The translations under genes and the position numbers were made by a program. A stretch of DNA of 64,000 bases from Xanthomonas sp. NCPPB 1128 (lineage in GTDB: Bacteria > Pseudomonadota > Gammaproteobacteria > Xanthomonadales > Xanthomonadaceae): contig NZ_LFME01000012.1 in NCBI RefSeq assembly GCF_001043115.1, positions 1 to 64,000 on the forward strand, given 5' to 3'. Shown one piece after another: positions 7,261 to 16,574 of the stretch (the stretch's first letter is position 1; the number at the start of each line of letters is the position of its first letter). The notes under the pieces are model-generated. The model did no database searches and was not told the origin of the DNA. It saw nothing but the letters and a program-made list of their open reading frames with translations.

Positions 7261-9740
7261 ACGTACTGCGCCACGCGGCGCGCGCGCTGCGCCGCGAGCT
7301 GTTCGCCGGCGACCTGCTGACCGTGTTCGCCGCGCTGGTGCTGGGCGTGGCGGTGATGACCGCGGTCGGCACCCTGGTCGACCGGGTGACCCTGGCGCTG
7401 ACCGGCAGCGCCGCCGAGGTGATCGGCGGCGACCTCGGCGTCAGCGGACGCCAGGACATTCCCGCCGCCTTCGCCGAGGAGGCGCAGCGGCGCGGGCTGC
7501 GCAGCACGCGCCTGGTCAGTTTCCCCAGCGTGCTGTTCCACGGCGACGCCAGCCAGATGGCCAACATCAAGGCGGTCGGTGCCGGCTACCCGCTGCGCGG
7601 CGAGTTGCTGGTGGCGCGCGACACCGTCGGCGCCGGCAACGAACGTGCCGGGCCGCCGCCACGCGGCGAGGCCTATGCCGATCCGCGCCTGCTCGAGGCC
7701 CTGGGCCTGAAGCTCGGCGATGCGCTGGAGTTCGGTGCCGGCACGCTGCGCGTGACCCGGGTGTTGCGCGCCGAACCGGATGCCTCCGGCGAACTGATGC
7801 AGTTGTCGCCGCCGCTGCTGGTCAACCGCGCCGACGTCGATGCCGCCGGCCTGCTCGGCCCCGGCAGCCGCGCCTCCTATCGGCTGATGTTCGCCGGCGC
7901 GCCCGGCGAGATCGCCGCCCTGCGTGAATGGCTGGCGCCGCGCGCCAAGGCGTACCGCCTGGTCGGCATCGAGGACACCCAGCGCGGCGTGCGCGGCGCC
8001 TTCGACCGCGCCGGGCGCTTCCTGGCCTTGGCCGCGTTGCTGGCGGTGCTGCTGGCGGGCGTCGCCACCGCGCTGGCCGCCAACCGCTTCGCCTTGCGCC
8101 GCATCGATCAGGTCGCGGTCTTGCGCTGCCTGGGGGCGCGCCAGCGCGACATCCTCGGTGCGCTGGCGGTGCAGTTGCTGCTGCTGGCGATCCCGGCCTG
8201 CGCGCTCGGCGTGGGCCTGGGCATGCTGGCCCAGGTCGGCCTGGTCGAAGCGCTGGGCAGCCTGATCCCCAACCGCCTGCCGTTGCCGCAGGCGACCCCG
8301 GCGCTGGCCGGCGCCGGCATCGGCCTGTTGCTGCTGCTCGGCTTCGGCCTGCCGCCGCTGCTGCGCCTGCGCGACGTGCCGCCGATGCGGGTGCTCAACC
8401 GCAGCTTCGCCGCGCTGCCGCCGACCTCGCTGCTGGTCTACGCCGCAGCCCTGGTCGCCACCGTGGTACTGGCGGTCTACGCCACCGGCGACGGCGTGCT
8501 GGCGGCCTGGGTGCTGGGCAGCCTGACCCTGCTGGCAGCGCTGGCCGCGGCGGTCGGCGGTGTGTTGCTGGCGGTGCTGCGGCGGCTGCAGGGGCGCCTG
8601 CGCGGGCCATGGAAGCTGGGCCTGGCGGCGCTGACCCGGCGCCGCGCGCTGAGCGTGGTGCAACTGGTGGGCCTGTCGCTGTCGCTGTGCGCGCTGCTGT
8701 TGCTGGCGGTGATCGGCCCCCGCCTGCTCGGCCAGTGGCGCGACCGGCTGCCGGCGGACACGCCGAACTACTTCCTGATGAACATCCAGCCCGACCAGGC
8801 CGACCAGGTGCTCGGTACCCTGCACACACTGGGCGTCGCCGACGCGGCGGTGGAGCCGTTCAGTACCGGCAAGCTGGTGGCGATCAACGGCAAGCCGCCG
8901 CAGCGCCGCGAGCAGGGACCGGACGACGATGGCGACGGCAGCGACCGGCCGATCAACTTCTCCTGGCGGCATGAGTTCCCCGCCGCCAATCGGCTGCTGT
9001 CCGGGCGCTTCTGGGCCGCCGACAGCACCGCCGCCGAGGCCTCGGTGGAGGAAGGCTGGGCGCAGCGCTACGGGCTCAAGCTCGGCGACCGCATCACCCT
9101 GCTGCTCGGCGACCAGCAGCGCAGCTTCACCGTGACCAGCCTGCGCAAGGCCGACTGGGATTCGTTCCGGGTCAACTTCTTCCTGCTGCTCAACGCCGGC
9201 GCGGTGCAGGATGCGCCGTACAACCTGATCTCCGCGTTCCACCTGCCGCGCGCCTCGGCCGCGCAGTTGAGCAGTCTCAGCCGCGCCTATCCGAACGTAT
9301 CGCTACTGGACATCGACGCGATCCTGCAGCGCGTGCGCGAGGTCATCGACCGCGTCGCCCAGGCGGTGCAACTGGTGATGGGCTTCAGCCTGCTGGCCGG
9401 TGCGCTGGTGTTGCTCGCCGCGCTGCAGGCCACCGCCGGCGAGCGCCGCTACGACAGCGCAGTGCTGCGCACGCTGGGCGCGCGGCGCGGGCAGTTGCGC
9501 GGCGCGGTGCTGGTGGAGTTCGGCGCGCTCGGCCTGCTCGCGGCGATCCTCGCGGTCGGGGCAGCGGCGATCATCGGCGTGGTGGTGGCCAGGCAGGCCT
9601 TCGACCTCGCGCTGTCGCCGCCGTGGCCGGCGCTGCTGCTTGGCGGCCTGGGCGGCGTGGCGCTGAGCCTGCTCGCCGGCTGGTCGGGCACCAGGCGCAT
9701 CCTGCGCACGCCGCCGGCGCTGGCCTTGCGCGAGCCTTGA
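7257..9740 (+). CDS. FtsX-like ABC transporter permease (YbbP type)
   Basis: This 827-residue permease has one N-terminal membrane helix, a large periplasmic region, clusters of membrane helices in the middle (about residues 255-480) and a C-terminal FtsX domain with three or four helices (about 700-820). The pattern of two FtsX-type domains and about ten helices is that of E. coli YbbP. It contains the FtsX block AVLRCLGARQRDILGAL and its repeat AVLRTLGARRGQLRGAV, showing internal duplication. It is translationally coupled to the ATPase before it. The transported or extracted substrate is not known; the neighbouring periplasmic esterase TesA hints at a lipid-related role. Confidence 0.92.
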   Translation: MNVLRHAARALRRELFAGDLLTVFAALVLGVAVMTAVGTLVDRVTLALTGSAAEVIGGDLGVSGRQDIPAAFAEEAQRRGLRSTRLVSFPSVLFHGDASQMANIKAVGAGYPLRGELLVARDTVGAGNERAGPPPRGEAYADPRLLEALGLKLGDALEFGAGTLRVTRVLRAEPDASGELMQLSPPLLVNRADVDAAGLLGPGSRASYRLMFAGAPGEIAALREWLAPRAKAYRLVGIEDTQRGVRGAFDRAGRFLALAALLAVLLAGVATALAANRFALRRIDQVAVLRCLGARQRDILGALAVQLLLLAIPACALGVGLGMLAQVGLVEALGSLIPNRLPLPQATPALAGAGIGLLLLLGFGLPPLLRLRDVPPMRVLNRSFAALPPTSLLVYAAALVATVVLAVYATGDGVLAAWVLGSLTLLAALAAAVGGVLLAVLRRLQGRLRGPWKLGLAALTRRRALSVVQLVGLSLSLCALLLLAVIGPRLLGQWRDRLPADTPNYFLMNIQPDQADQVLGTLHTLGVADAAVEPFSTGKLVAINGKPPQRREQGPDDDGDGSDRPINFSWRHEFPAANRLLSGRFWAADSTAAEASVEEGWAQRYGLKLGDRITLLLGDQQRSFTVTSLRKADWDSFRVNFFLLLNAGAVQDAPYNLISAFHLPRASAAQLSSLSRAYPNVSLLDIDAILQRVREVIDRVAQAVQLVMGFSLLAGALVLLAALQATAGERRYDSAVLRTLGARRGQLRGAVLVEFGALGLLAAILAVGAAAIIGVVVARQAFDLALSPPWPALLLGGLGGVALSLLAGWSGTRRILRTPPALALREP

Positions 9741-9779
9741 GTGGAGCCGGGATGACCAGCCATTCGGCTGTGGAAAAAC

Positions 9780-9802
9780 GGAGATTCGGGATTGGGGATT
9801 CG
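9780..9802. repeat. GGGATTCGGGATTGGGGATTC-type intergenic repeat
   Basis: A short tandem-like GATTCGGGATTGGGGATT stretch lies between two same-strand genes. The same word family recurs at 16467-16494, 57900-57978 and 58643-58672 in this window, always between genes. Confidence 0.6.
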
Positions 9803-9907
9803 AAAGAGCGCCGCAGGCTGCGCGGGCGTGACGCGCTCGGTGGCCGACGACGAAGCGATGCGTGCCGCGCCACGGGTAAGATCCCAGTGCATCGAAAGGA
9901 GAAACGC

Positions 9908-10822
9908 ATGAAATGGATTGTCGCCTGTTGCCTGCTGGCCCTCTCCACTGCGGCTGGCGCCGTGGTGGTCAGGGCAGACGTGGAGGAAGCGCGCTATCGG
10001 ATTCCGGCGGCGGCATTCCCGGCCCTGGTCGACCTGCCCGGCGAAGGGCACGGCGTGCTGATCGCGCCGCAGTGGGTGGTCACCGCCGCGCACGCGGCCC
10101 CGATGCAGATGCCGGGCATGGACCAGGACGTGTCCATTGGCGGCGTGGCGTACAGAATCCAGCGCGTCGTTCTCCATCCCGGCTACCACAAGCCGGCCGA
10201 TGCGCTGGTGCAGGAGGCACTGACGACGCACGACTTCTCCAGGTTCTATGCGGCGCTCGGCGCCGCCGACGATATCGCGCTGATCGAGCTGGCCAGACCG
10301 GTGTCGGGGGTGGCACCGGTCGCGCTGTACCGTGGCGACGACGAGGTCGGCATGACCGCCGAGCTGATCGGCAAGGGTGCCACCGGCGATGGCAGCGTGG
10401 GCCAGGATCCCCACGGCGCCCACCGCGGCGTGCTGCGCCACGCCTTCAACACGATCGTCGGCGCCGATGCGCGCTACCTTTCCTATCGCTTCGACGCGCC
10501 GCCCGCTGCCCTGCCGCTGGAAGGCATCACCGGCAGCGGCGACAGTGGCGGCCCGCTGATGACCGACGAGGGATACGTACGGCAACTGGTCGGACTGGCG
10601 TCCTGGGGCAGCTATCCACCGGACCATCCGTTCTGGAAGACCTGGACGGCGGATCGTCCGTTCGTGCAAGGCCTGTATGGCCAGATCGTGCACGCCGTGC
10701 GCGTGTCGCGCTATCTGCCGTGGATGACGCAGGTGATGTCAACCTCCACGGATGACACGTCGTCGCCAACGACGACGCCCGCGCCCGCGACGAGCGCACC
10801 CAATCACGACGCGGCACCCTGA
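9908..10822 (+). CDS. secreted trypsin-like serine protease
   Basis: The protein has 304 residues with a signal peptide (residues 1 to about 17, ending STAAGA). The chymotrypsin-fold triad is visible: His in VVTAAHA, Asp in DDIALIELA and Ser in GSGDSGGPL. It should be exported to the periplasm or outside and cleave proteins; specificity cannot be read. The region after the catalytic domain ends in a Thr/Ser/Pro-rich tail of about 30 residues, unlike compact trypsins. The ATG at 9908 is chosen because AAAGGAG precedes it and the signal peptide then starts correctly. A Rho-independent terminator follows at once. Confidence 0.88.
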   Translation: MKWIVACCLLALSTAAGAVVVRADVEEARYRIPAAAFPALVDLPGEGHGVLIAPQWVVTAAHAAPMQMPGMDQDVSIGGVAYRIQRVVLHPGYHKPADALVQEALTTHDFSRFYAALGAADDIALIELARPVSGVAPVALYRGDDEVGMTAELIGKGATGDGSVGQDPHGAHRGVLRHAFNTIVGADARYLSYRFDAPPAALPLEGITGSGDSGGPLMTDEGYVRQLVGLASWGSYPPDHPFWKTWTADRPFVQGLYGQIVHAVRVSRYLPWMTQVMSTSTDDTSSPTTTPAPATSAPNHDAAP

Positions 10823-10833
10823 CAGGATCCGCA

Positions 10834-10858
10834 CGGCCCTCGACGCCGGGCCGGTTTT
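10834..10858 (+). terminator. Rho-independent terminator of the protease gene
   Basis: CGGCCC (10834-10839) pairs with GGGCCG (10848-10853), followed by GTTTT. It lies 12 bases after the protease stop codon. Confidence 0.6.
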
Positions 10859-10953
10859 GCGTCGCGTTAGCGTGCATCTGCGGTGCTCGGATCTTTCGCC
10901 GCGATCCGCAGGCCTTCCCTGTGCCGAACACGATCTACGGCGAAGCGACATGC

Positions 10954-10989
10954 AAAAAAGGGGAAGGCGCCATCCCGGCCGCCTTCCCC
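10954..10989 (-). terminator. Rho-independent terminator of the haem operon
   Basis: On the reverse strand a perfect 10-bp stem (GGGGAAGGCG with CGCCTTCCCC) is followed by six T residues. It is 29 bases past the stop of the last gene of the hemP operon. Confidence 0.85.
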
Positions 10990-11017
10990 CACCCTGGCTG
11001 TGTCGCTGGCGCGGGCC

Positions 11018-11950
11018 TCAGCGCGCGGCCGGCGCCGTCCATTGCGCGAACACCGCGTCGATCTGCGCATCGCTGACCGGCTTGCCTTGTTGCACCGCTT
11101 CGGCCTGGCCGAACAGCGGCACGATGATCGCCATGCCATCGACCTTGGTCTTCAGGTGCACGCCAGGCGGCTTGCCGAGCAGACCGTCCCAGCGCGCGCG
11201 CACCCTGGCCCAGTAATCTTTGGTTGCGATCCAGTAGGCGCGCGCCGGAGTGAAATCGACGGTCGTGGTCCTGACGTAGTCGTTGAAGCCGAACTCGCGC
11301 GCGATGGCCTGCTGGCTGCCATCGGGCTTGCGCAGCACCTTGGTGTTGAACTGCTCGTGGGTCCAGCCGGCCGGCGTCAGCGTATGCCGGTTGATCACCG
11401 CCAGCGCGTTGTAGTCGCTGCGCTTGGTGTACTCGCGACGCGGCAACGGCCGCCAGCTCAGGTCGCTGGTCCAGGTCGGGTGGCCGTCGGCATAGTCCCA
11501 GCGCCCGGTGCCGCAGTAGCGCGGCGCGTCGCTGACCTCGTACACGCACTGGGTCCAGGCGCCGCGGGTGGCCGCGGCGTCGAGCGGGCGCACCTGCCAG
11601 GTCTGGTCGGCGCTGAACGCGAAGCGCTGCGGCGCCTCGTAGATCCAGTCCTGGCGCCAGTGCTTGGTCACGTGGCCGCTCTTGGGTTCCACCAGCAGAT
11701 GCTGCAGCACCACCTTGCGCGGGCTGTCCTCGACCACGATCACCACCTCGTTGCCGCCACTGCGCAGCGGCGCGGCACGCGTGTAGCCGGGCTGCAACAG
11801 CACGGTCTCGTCGAAGGCGAACGCCACCGTGTACTCGCCCTGCATCGCCAGGATGCTGGCGCGGTCGCGCGCCGGATCGGCGTCCGCGGCGTGGACGGGA
11901 AGACTGCCGGCAAGCAGCAGGGCGCAGAACAGGGGCAGGGCTTTCATCAT
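11018..11950 (-). CDS. DUF6607-type exported protein in haem-uptake operon
   Basis: The 310-residue protein has a signal peptide (start MMKALPLFCALLLAGS, cleaved near VHAAD). The body is rich in aromatic residues with blocks such as TKHWRQDWIYEAP and WTQCVYEVSDAPRYCGTGRW. It resembles the DUF6607 family, which I recall as often lying next to haem or siderophore receptors; its function is unknown. It is the last gene of the hemP-receptor operon, 49 bases after the preceding gene, and a strong terminator follows. A periplasmic role in haem handling is an inference from position only. The two ATGs at 11950 and 11947 are equally possible. Confidence 0.72.
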   Translation of the reverse strand: MMKALPLFCALLLAGSLPVHAADADPARDRASILAMQGEYTVAFAFDETVLLQPGYTRAAPLRSGGNEVVIVVEDSPRKVVLQHLLVEPKSGHVTKHWRQDWIYEAPQRFAFSADQTWQVRPLDAAATRGAWTQCVYEVSDAPRYCGTGRWDYADGHPTWTSDLSWRPLPRREYTKRSDYNALAVINRHTLTPAGWTHEQFNTKVLRKPDGSQQAIAREFGFNDYVRTTTVDFTPARAYWIATKDYWARVRARWDGLLGKPPGVHLKTKVDGMAIIVPLFGQAEAVQQGKPVSDAQIDAVFAQWTAPAAR

Positions 11951-11999
11951 CGAGAGGTGTGTTGTTGTTGATGGGAAACGGGAAAGCGCGACCGGCCAC

Positions 12000-12593
12000 T
12001 CACAACCGCAGCAACGGCCAAGGCCGCTCGGGATCGGGGCGCGGCGCAGGGCGACCGGCGCGGGCGCAACAGCAGTCGTCGACCAGCACATCGCCCTCTG
12101 CCGCTTCCAGGCGCGCGATGCGCCGGGCAATGCTGGCGCCGAGCGGCGACACGCCGGCCACGCTGGCCGCCAGCACGCCATCGGCCGCGTGCAGGCGCAG
12201 CGCCCGCGCGTGCCAGCCATCGCCGCGCAGGCGGCCGGCGACGCGCCGCCACAGCCGCTCGGCGACGCCGCCGTCGGCGGCATCCTGCGCCGCGGGCAAT
12301 GCCGACAGCAGCATGTCCCAGGCGACGAAATCGCTGTCGGGCAGCAGGTACAGGCGCCAGCAGCACTGCTGCTGGCGGTCGTAGAAACGCAGGCTCTCCA
12401 GCACGCCATCGCTGTCCACGTCCAGATGCGCGGCCACGCTGCGGGCATGGCGCCAGCCGATCAGTTCGGCACCGGCGCGGGCGCGGTACAGGCACAGCAC
12501 GGTGCCCAGCGCGGCCAGCTGCGCCGCGCGCGGCAGCGGCGCAAAAGCGGCCATCCGCTCCTGCTCCGTACGCGCTGGCGACGCGGTGCGCAT
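12000..12593 (-). CDS. conserved hypothetical protein of the haem-uptake operon
   Basis: I do not recognise this 197-residue protein. It has no signal peptide and no membrane helix. It is rich in Arg, Ala and Leu, with a cysteine cluster near the C-terminus (DDCCCARAG, about 176-184) and QQQCCWRLYLLPDSD (about 74-88) with two more. The gene starts only 6 bases after the TonB receptor stop and is followed by the DUF6607-type gene, so it is surely co-transcribed with haem uptake. A cytoplasmic haem-handling or haem-degrading role is possible but rests on position alone. The paired cysteines could bind metal or haem. Confidence 0.7.
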   Translation of the reverse strand: MRTASPARTEQERMAAFAPLPRAAQLAALGTVLCLYRARAGAELIGWRHARSVAAHLDVDSDGVLESLRFYDRQQQCCWRLYLLPDSDFVAWDMLLSALPAAQDAADGGVAERLWRRVAGRLRGDGWHARALRLHAADGVLAASVAGVSPLGASIARRIARLEAAEGDVLVDDCCCARAGRPAPRPDPERPWPLLRL

Positions 12594-12599
12594 GCGCCG

Positions 12600-14828
12600 C
12601 TACCAATCCAGCGCCAGGCTGACCGAGACGTTGCGTCCGGCGCCGGTATAGCGGTCGAGCACGCTGCTGCTGGCCAGGGTCGCGCCGGGCAGCATGTTCC
12701 AGTCGATGTAGCGGCGGTCGGCCAGGTTGAACACGCCCACGTCGAGCCGCGCGCCTTCGGTGAAGCGCCAGTGCGCGAGCAGGTCCAGCGTCGCGTAGCC
12801 GGCCGGCGTGTAGTAGCTCGGCAGTTCCGGCCGGCGTTTCTTCGCCACCGCGGTGGCGACCAGTTGCGTGCCCCAGGTGCCGCGGTCGTAGCCCAGGCCG
12901 AGCACGCCGCGCAGCGGATCCACCGAGTTGAGCGGCGTGCCGTCGGTGCGGTTGTCGCCGCGCGCGTAGGCGGCGCTGGCCTGCAACGACCAGCTGGCCC
13001 AGCGCGCATCCAGTGCGCCGAAGTCGATGCCGGCCTTGGCTTCCACGCCGCGGATGGTCACCCGGTCGACGTTGCGCGATTGATACAGCATCAGGCCGTC
13101 GGCGTTGAAGCCGACGAAGCGATAGGACTCGATGAAGTCGCGATAGGCGTTGCGGTAGGCGCTCAGGCCGGCGTAGACGGCCGCACCGGCGTAACGCACG
13201 CCCAGTTCGGCGCCGCGGCTGGTCTCCGGCTTCAGGTCGGGATTGGCGATCGCGGTGTAGCCGATCAGCAGGTTGGTGAAGCCGATATTGACATCGTTGT
13301 ACGGCGGCGCGCGAAAGCCGTGCGCATAGTTGGCGTACAGCGACCAGGCATCGTCCAGGCGCCAGATCGCACCGAGCTTTGGCGAGACGTTGCGGTCGCT
13401 GATCTTCTTCGCCGCCACGCCGGGATTGTCGGTGGCGAAGATCGCATCGACCTGCGGCGACAGCCGGTAGTAGTCGGCGCGCAGCGCCGGGATCAGGCTG
13501 AAGCGGCCGTCGGCCAGTGCGATCTCGTCCTGCAGGTAGGCGCCTGCCTTGAGCGTCTCGGTGATCGGGAAATCGCGGACCGGGAAGGTTTCCATGCCCA
13601 CGGTCTTGCTGATCGCGCCGGTGCGCAGGTTCAGCGTGTGGCCGTCGCGCTTCTCGTGGGTGTCGGTGTGCGACAGGTCGATGCCGTAGCTGATGTCGTG
13701 CGCGGCACTGCCCTGCTCCACGCGCTTGTGCAGATTCGCCTGCAACCCGTACAGGCGCTGGTCGAAGTCGTGCTCCATGTGCCGCAGCGTGCCGTTGCTG
13801 CGGCGTTCGTCGGTGCGCTGCAGGCTCTGGCTGTCCTGGCGGTACAGTTGCCACTGCAGGTCGTCGGCGAGCAGCGTGTCGAGCTGCTCCGCCGCGTGTC
13901 CCAGCGACACGCGGGCGCGGGTCTGATGATCGCGGCCACGTTGCGACAGGATGCTGGCGGTGACGTTGCTCAGCGCGTCGACGCGGGAGTAATCCTCGTT
14001 GCCTTCGACGGTCAGCGTGAAGCGCTGGTTGGCGCTGGGCGCGTAGACCAGCTTGCTGAGCAGGCTGCGGCCGTCGCTGTTGAGCGGATTGGGTGCGGTG
14101 CGGGCGGCGCCGACACTGCGGTTGTCGCCCTGGGTCTCGCTTTCCTGGCCCTGGCGATGACTGACCGCGGCCATGCCGCTCCAGCGCTCGCCGCCGAAGG
14201 CGACCAGCGCGCCGGCGAACAGCCCCTTCCATTCGCTCTCGTAACCGAACTTCAGGCCGACGTAGCTGTCCTTGCCCGGCGCCAGGTAGTCGGCCGGATC
14301 CTTGGTGACGTAGGCGACCACGCCACCGAGCGCATCCGAACCGTACAGCGCGCTGGCCGGGCCGCGCACGATCTCCACGCGCTTGAGCGTGTCCATGTCG
14401 ACGAAGTTGCGGTTGGCGTTGAGGTAGCTGCCGAAGCTGAAGCTGTCCGAGACCGGGATGCCGTCGGTCTGGATCAGCACGCGGTTGCCGTCCAGGCCGC
14501 GGATGCGGATGCCGCCGATGCCGCTGAAGCGGCCGCTATTGCCGGTGGCGGACACGCCGGGCGTGTAGCGCAGCAGATCCTTCAGGTCATGGACCAGTGC
14601 GCGATCCATCTGTTCGCGGTCGATCACGTCGACGCTGCCGGGCACGTCGACGATGGCGCGCTGGGTGCGGGTGGCGGTGACCTGCAGGCGATCGAAATCG
14701 CGGATGGCGGACGCCGCACTGGCGTCGTCGTCAACGTCGGAGGCGGAGGCGGGAGCGGCATGTGCGCAGGCGGCCAGGGCCAGCCACAGCGCGCCGGTGA
14801 GCGGAGCGGTACGGAACATGGAGAGCAT
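12600..14828 (-). CDS. TonB-dependent haem/haemoglobin-type outer-membrane receptor
   Basis: This 742-residue receptor has a signal peptide and a TonB-box-like region (FDRLQVTATRT). The plug domain (about 60-180) includes VDVIDREQMDR, LKDLLRYTPGV and IRIRGLDGNRVLIQTDGIP. A 22-strand barrel of the HmuR/HutA type ends in LALDW with a terminal aromatic residue. It should bring haem or haem proteins across the outer membrane using TonB energy. Its position directly after hemP, under a Fur box, supports haem as ligand. The start at 14828 (MLSMFRTAP) leaves a normal signal peptide; the ATG at 14819 is an alternative. Confidence 0.9.
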   Translation of the reverse strand: MLSMFRTAPLTGALWLALAACAHAAPASASDVDDDASAASAIRDFDRLQVTATRTQRAIVDVPGSVDVIDREQMDRALVHDLKDLLRYTPGVSATGNSGRFSGIGGIRIRGLDGNRVLIQTDGIPVSDSFSFGSYLNANRNFVDMDTLKRVEIVRGPASALYGSDALGGVVAYVTKDPADYLAPGKDSYVGLKFGYESEWKGLFAGALVAFGGERWSGMAAVSHRQGQESETQGDNRSVGAARTAPNPLNSDGRSLLSKLVYAPSANQRFTLTVEGNEDYSRVDALSNVTASILSQRGRDHQTRARVSLGHAAEQLDTLLADDLQWQLYRQDSQSLQRTDERRSNGTLRHMEHDFDQRLYGLQANLHKRVEQGSAAHDISYGIDLSHTDTHEKRDGHTLNLRTGAISKTVGMETFPVRDFPITETLKAGAYLQDEIALADGRFSLIPALRADYYRLSPQVDAIFATDNPGVAAKKISDRNVSPKLGAIWRLDDAWSLYANYAHGFRAPPYNDVNIGFTNLLIGYTAIANPDLKPETSRGAELGVRYAGAAVYAGLSAYRNAYRDFIESYRFVGFNADGLMLYQSRNVDRVTIRGVEAKAGIDFGALDARWASWSLQASAAYARGDNRTDGTPLNSVDPLRGVLGLGYDRGTWGTQLVATAVAKKRRPELPSYYTPAGYATLDLLAHWRFTEGARLDVGVFNLADRRYIDWNMLPGATLASSSVLDRYTGAGRNVSVSLALDW

Positions 14829-14994
14829 CGGTGGTCGCGGAAGACCCTCGACCGGCACGGCGCGGGGTCCGCGCCTGGCCGAGGGGGAGAGAAGGATCGC
14901 GACTGCGAGGCGGCCGCGGTCGACGCGCAAGGGCGTCGGCCAGGTGGCGGCAGGTCGAGCGGGGAGGCCGGCCGCGCGCGGCGGCCGGACGGCA

Positions 14995-15195
14995 TTACTT
15001 GGTCAGGATCAGCTTGTCGTTGCTGGTGTGGCGCAGGCGATAGACGCGGTCGCCGTGCTGGATCAGCACTTCGCGGCGGCCCTTGAGCAGCGCCTGGCTG
15101 CTGATGGTTTCTTCGGCCGGCACGGCGCGCGGCACAGTGCGCTCGCGCAGGCTCAGGGTCTCGGGGTGACGCAACAGCACGGGTTGAGCGGTCAT
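14995..15195 (-). CDS. hemP: haemin uptake protein HemP
   Basis: This 66-residue protein ends in the HemP core: SQALLKGRREVLIQHGDRVYRLRHTSNDKLILTK (about residues 33-66). HemP proteins are small factors encoded at the head of haem-receptor operons and are needed for full receptor expression in several proteobacteria. Here it is the first gene of a four-gene reverse-strand operon (hemP, receptor, 197-residue protein, DUF6607-type protein). The Fur box lies about 30 bases upstream of its start, so the operon should be switched on when iron is low. Confidence 0.9.
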   Translation of the reverse strand: MTAQPVLLRHPETLSLRERTVPRAVPAEETISSQALLKGRREVLIQHGDRVYRLRHTSNDKLILTK

Positions 15196-15226
15196 GGTCG
15201 AACTCCATCCACGGGGTGCATCGAGA

Positions 15227-15241
15227 TGATAATGATTCTCA
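15227..15241. promoter_or_regulatory. Fur box upstream of hemP
   Basis: TGATAATGATTCTCA matches the 7-1-7 Fur consensus TGATAAT-N-ATTATCA at 14 of 15 positions, counting the spacer as free. The adjoining bases ACTTAATC extend the AT-rich island in an otherwise GC-rich region. It lies 32 bases before the hemP start codon, where it would block the promoter when Fur carries iron. Confidence 0.85.
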
Positions 15242-15387
15242 ATACTTAATCAAGACCCATTCTCGCTCGATTCGATTCGCAATCTCGATCAAAATGCCGA
15301 TCGCGAAAGACCTCAACGATCGCCACGCAGTGCCGCTCTCGCTGTCGCGCCGCCGCTGCACTGCGACGGCGCTAACGCATTCCGTCC

Positions 15388-16359
15388 TCAGCGCACCGCT
15401 GCGTCGACCCGCTCCCACCACGCCGCGTCGTCGCGCTCGGCCAGTTCCAGCGCGGCCAGGTTCTCCAGCAACTGCGCGACCCGGCTGGCGCCGAGGATCA
15501 CCGTGGAGACGTGCGGGTTGCGCAGGCACCAGGCGACCGCCAGCGACGCTGGCGCCACGCCTTCGGCCGCGGCCAGCGCGGTGAAGGCACGCGCACGCTC
15601 GACCCGGCGCTGCGCCGGCGGCCCGATGACTTCTTGTTGCAGCCAGGCGTTGCGCGCCTGGCCCAGTCGCGAGGCCGGATCGATGCCGTCGTTGTACTTG
15701 CCGGTGAGCAGGCCCGAGGCCAGCGGCGACCAGATGGTGGTACCCAGACCGAGTTCGGCGTACAGCGGCGCGTACTCCTGTTCCACGCGCTGGCGATGCA
15801 GCAGGTTGTACTGCGGCTGTTCCATCGACGGCCCGTGCAGGCCCAGCGCGCGCGCCACCTGCGCGGCCTCGCGGATGCGCTCGGCCGGCCACTCGGAGGT
15901 GCCCCAGTACAGCACCTTGCCCTGGCGGATCAGCGCGTCCATCGCGCGCACGGTTTCCTCCACCGGCGTGTCCGGATCGGGGCGATGGCAGTAGTACAGA
16001 TCCAGATACTCCACCCGCAGGCGCTTGAGCGCGGCATGGCAGGCGTCGGTGACGTGCTTGCGCGAGAGCCCGCGCTGCGTGGGGCGTGGCGACTCCACGG
16101 CGCCGAAGTAGACCTTGCTGGATACGCAGAAACCGTCGCGCGGCAGCCGCAGGTCGGCGATCACGTCGCCCATCACCTGCTCGGCGCGTCCGTGCGCATA
16201 GACCTCGGCGTTGTCGAAGAAGTTGATGCCGTGGTCCCAGGCGGCGGCGATCAGGTTGCGCGCTTCGTCGCGGCCGGTCTGCCCGCCGAAGTTGATCCAG
16301 GCGCCGAACGACAGCGCCGACAGTTGCAGCCCGGTGGCACCGAGGCGACGGTATTGCAT
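15388..16359 (-). CDS. aldo/keto reductase, potassium-channel beta-subunit-like family
   Basis: This 323-residue NADPH-dependent oxidoreductase has an (alpha/beta)8 barrel. The catalytic tetrad parts are visible: Asp and Tyr in FFDNAEVYAHG, Lys in VSSKVYFG and His in YYCHRPD. The C-terminal NADPH block VILGASRVAQLLENLAAL is typical of the K-channel beta-subunit/YghZ branch. The substrate is unknown; members reduce aldehydes and ketones such as methylglyoxal. The ATG at 16359 is supported by GGAGAAG just upstream. The gene is divergent from the nucleoside permease gene. Confidence 0.9.
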   Translation of the reverse strand: MQYRRLGATGLQLSALSFGAWINFGGQTGRDEARNLIAAAWDHGINFFDNAEVYAHGRAEQVMGDVIADLRLPRDGFCVSSKVYFGAVESPRPTQRGLSRKHVTDACHAALKRLRVEYLDLYYCHRPDPDTPVEETVRAMDALIRQGKVLYWGTSEWPAERIREAAQVARALGLHGPSMEQPQYNLLHRQRVEQEYAPLYAELGLGTTIWSPLASGLLTGKYNDGIDPASRLGQARNAWLQQEVIGPPAQRRVERARAFTALAAAEGVAPASLAVAWCLRNPHVSTVILGASRVAQLLENLAALELAERDDAAWWERVDAAVR

Positions 16360-16466
16360 GGCAACTTCTCCTGCTGAGCGAACCCGCGGCACGGCCGGCG
16401 GGCGGCCGCACAGTGTAGCGGCGGCGCCGCAAGGCCCCGTCGGCGGCAATGGGGCGCCCGCTCTTG

Positions 16467-16494
16467 CGAATCCCCAATCCCCATTCCCGAATCG
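16467..16494. repeat. GGGATTGGGGATTCG-type intergenic repeat (inverted copy)
   Basis: CGAATCCCCAATCCCCATTC followed by CCGAATCG lies between the divergent aldo/keto reductase and permease genes. It is the reverse orientation of the copy at 9780. Confidence 0.6.
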
Positions 16495-16574
16495 CCGACT
16501 GAACACCGCTCGCCTTGCCGGCCGTCACCCCCTGCACTAGGCTTCCCGTCTTTGGTCGGGGACCGGGGACGCAG

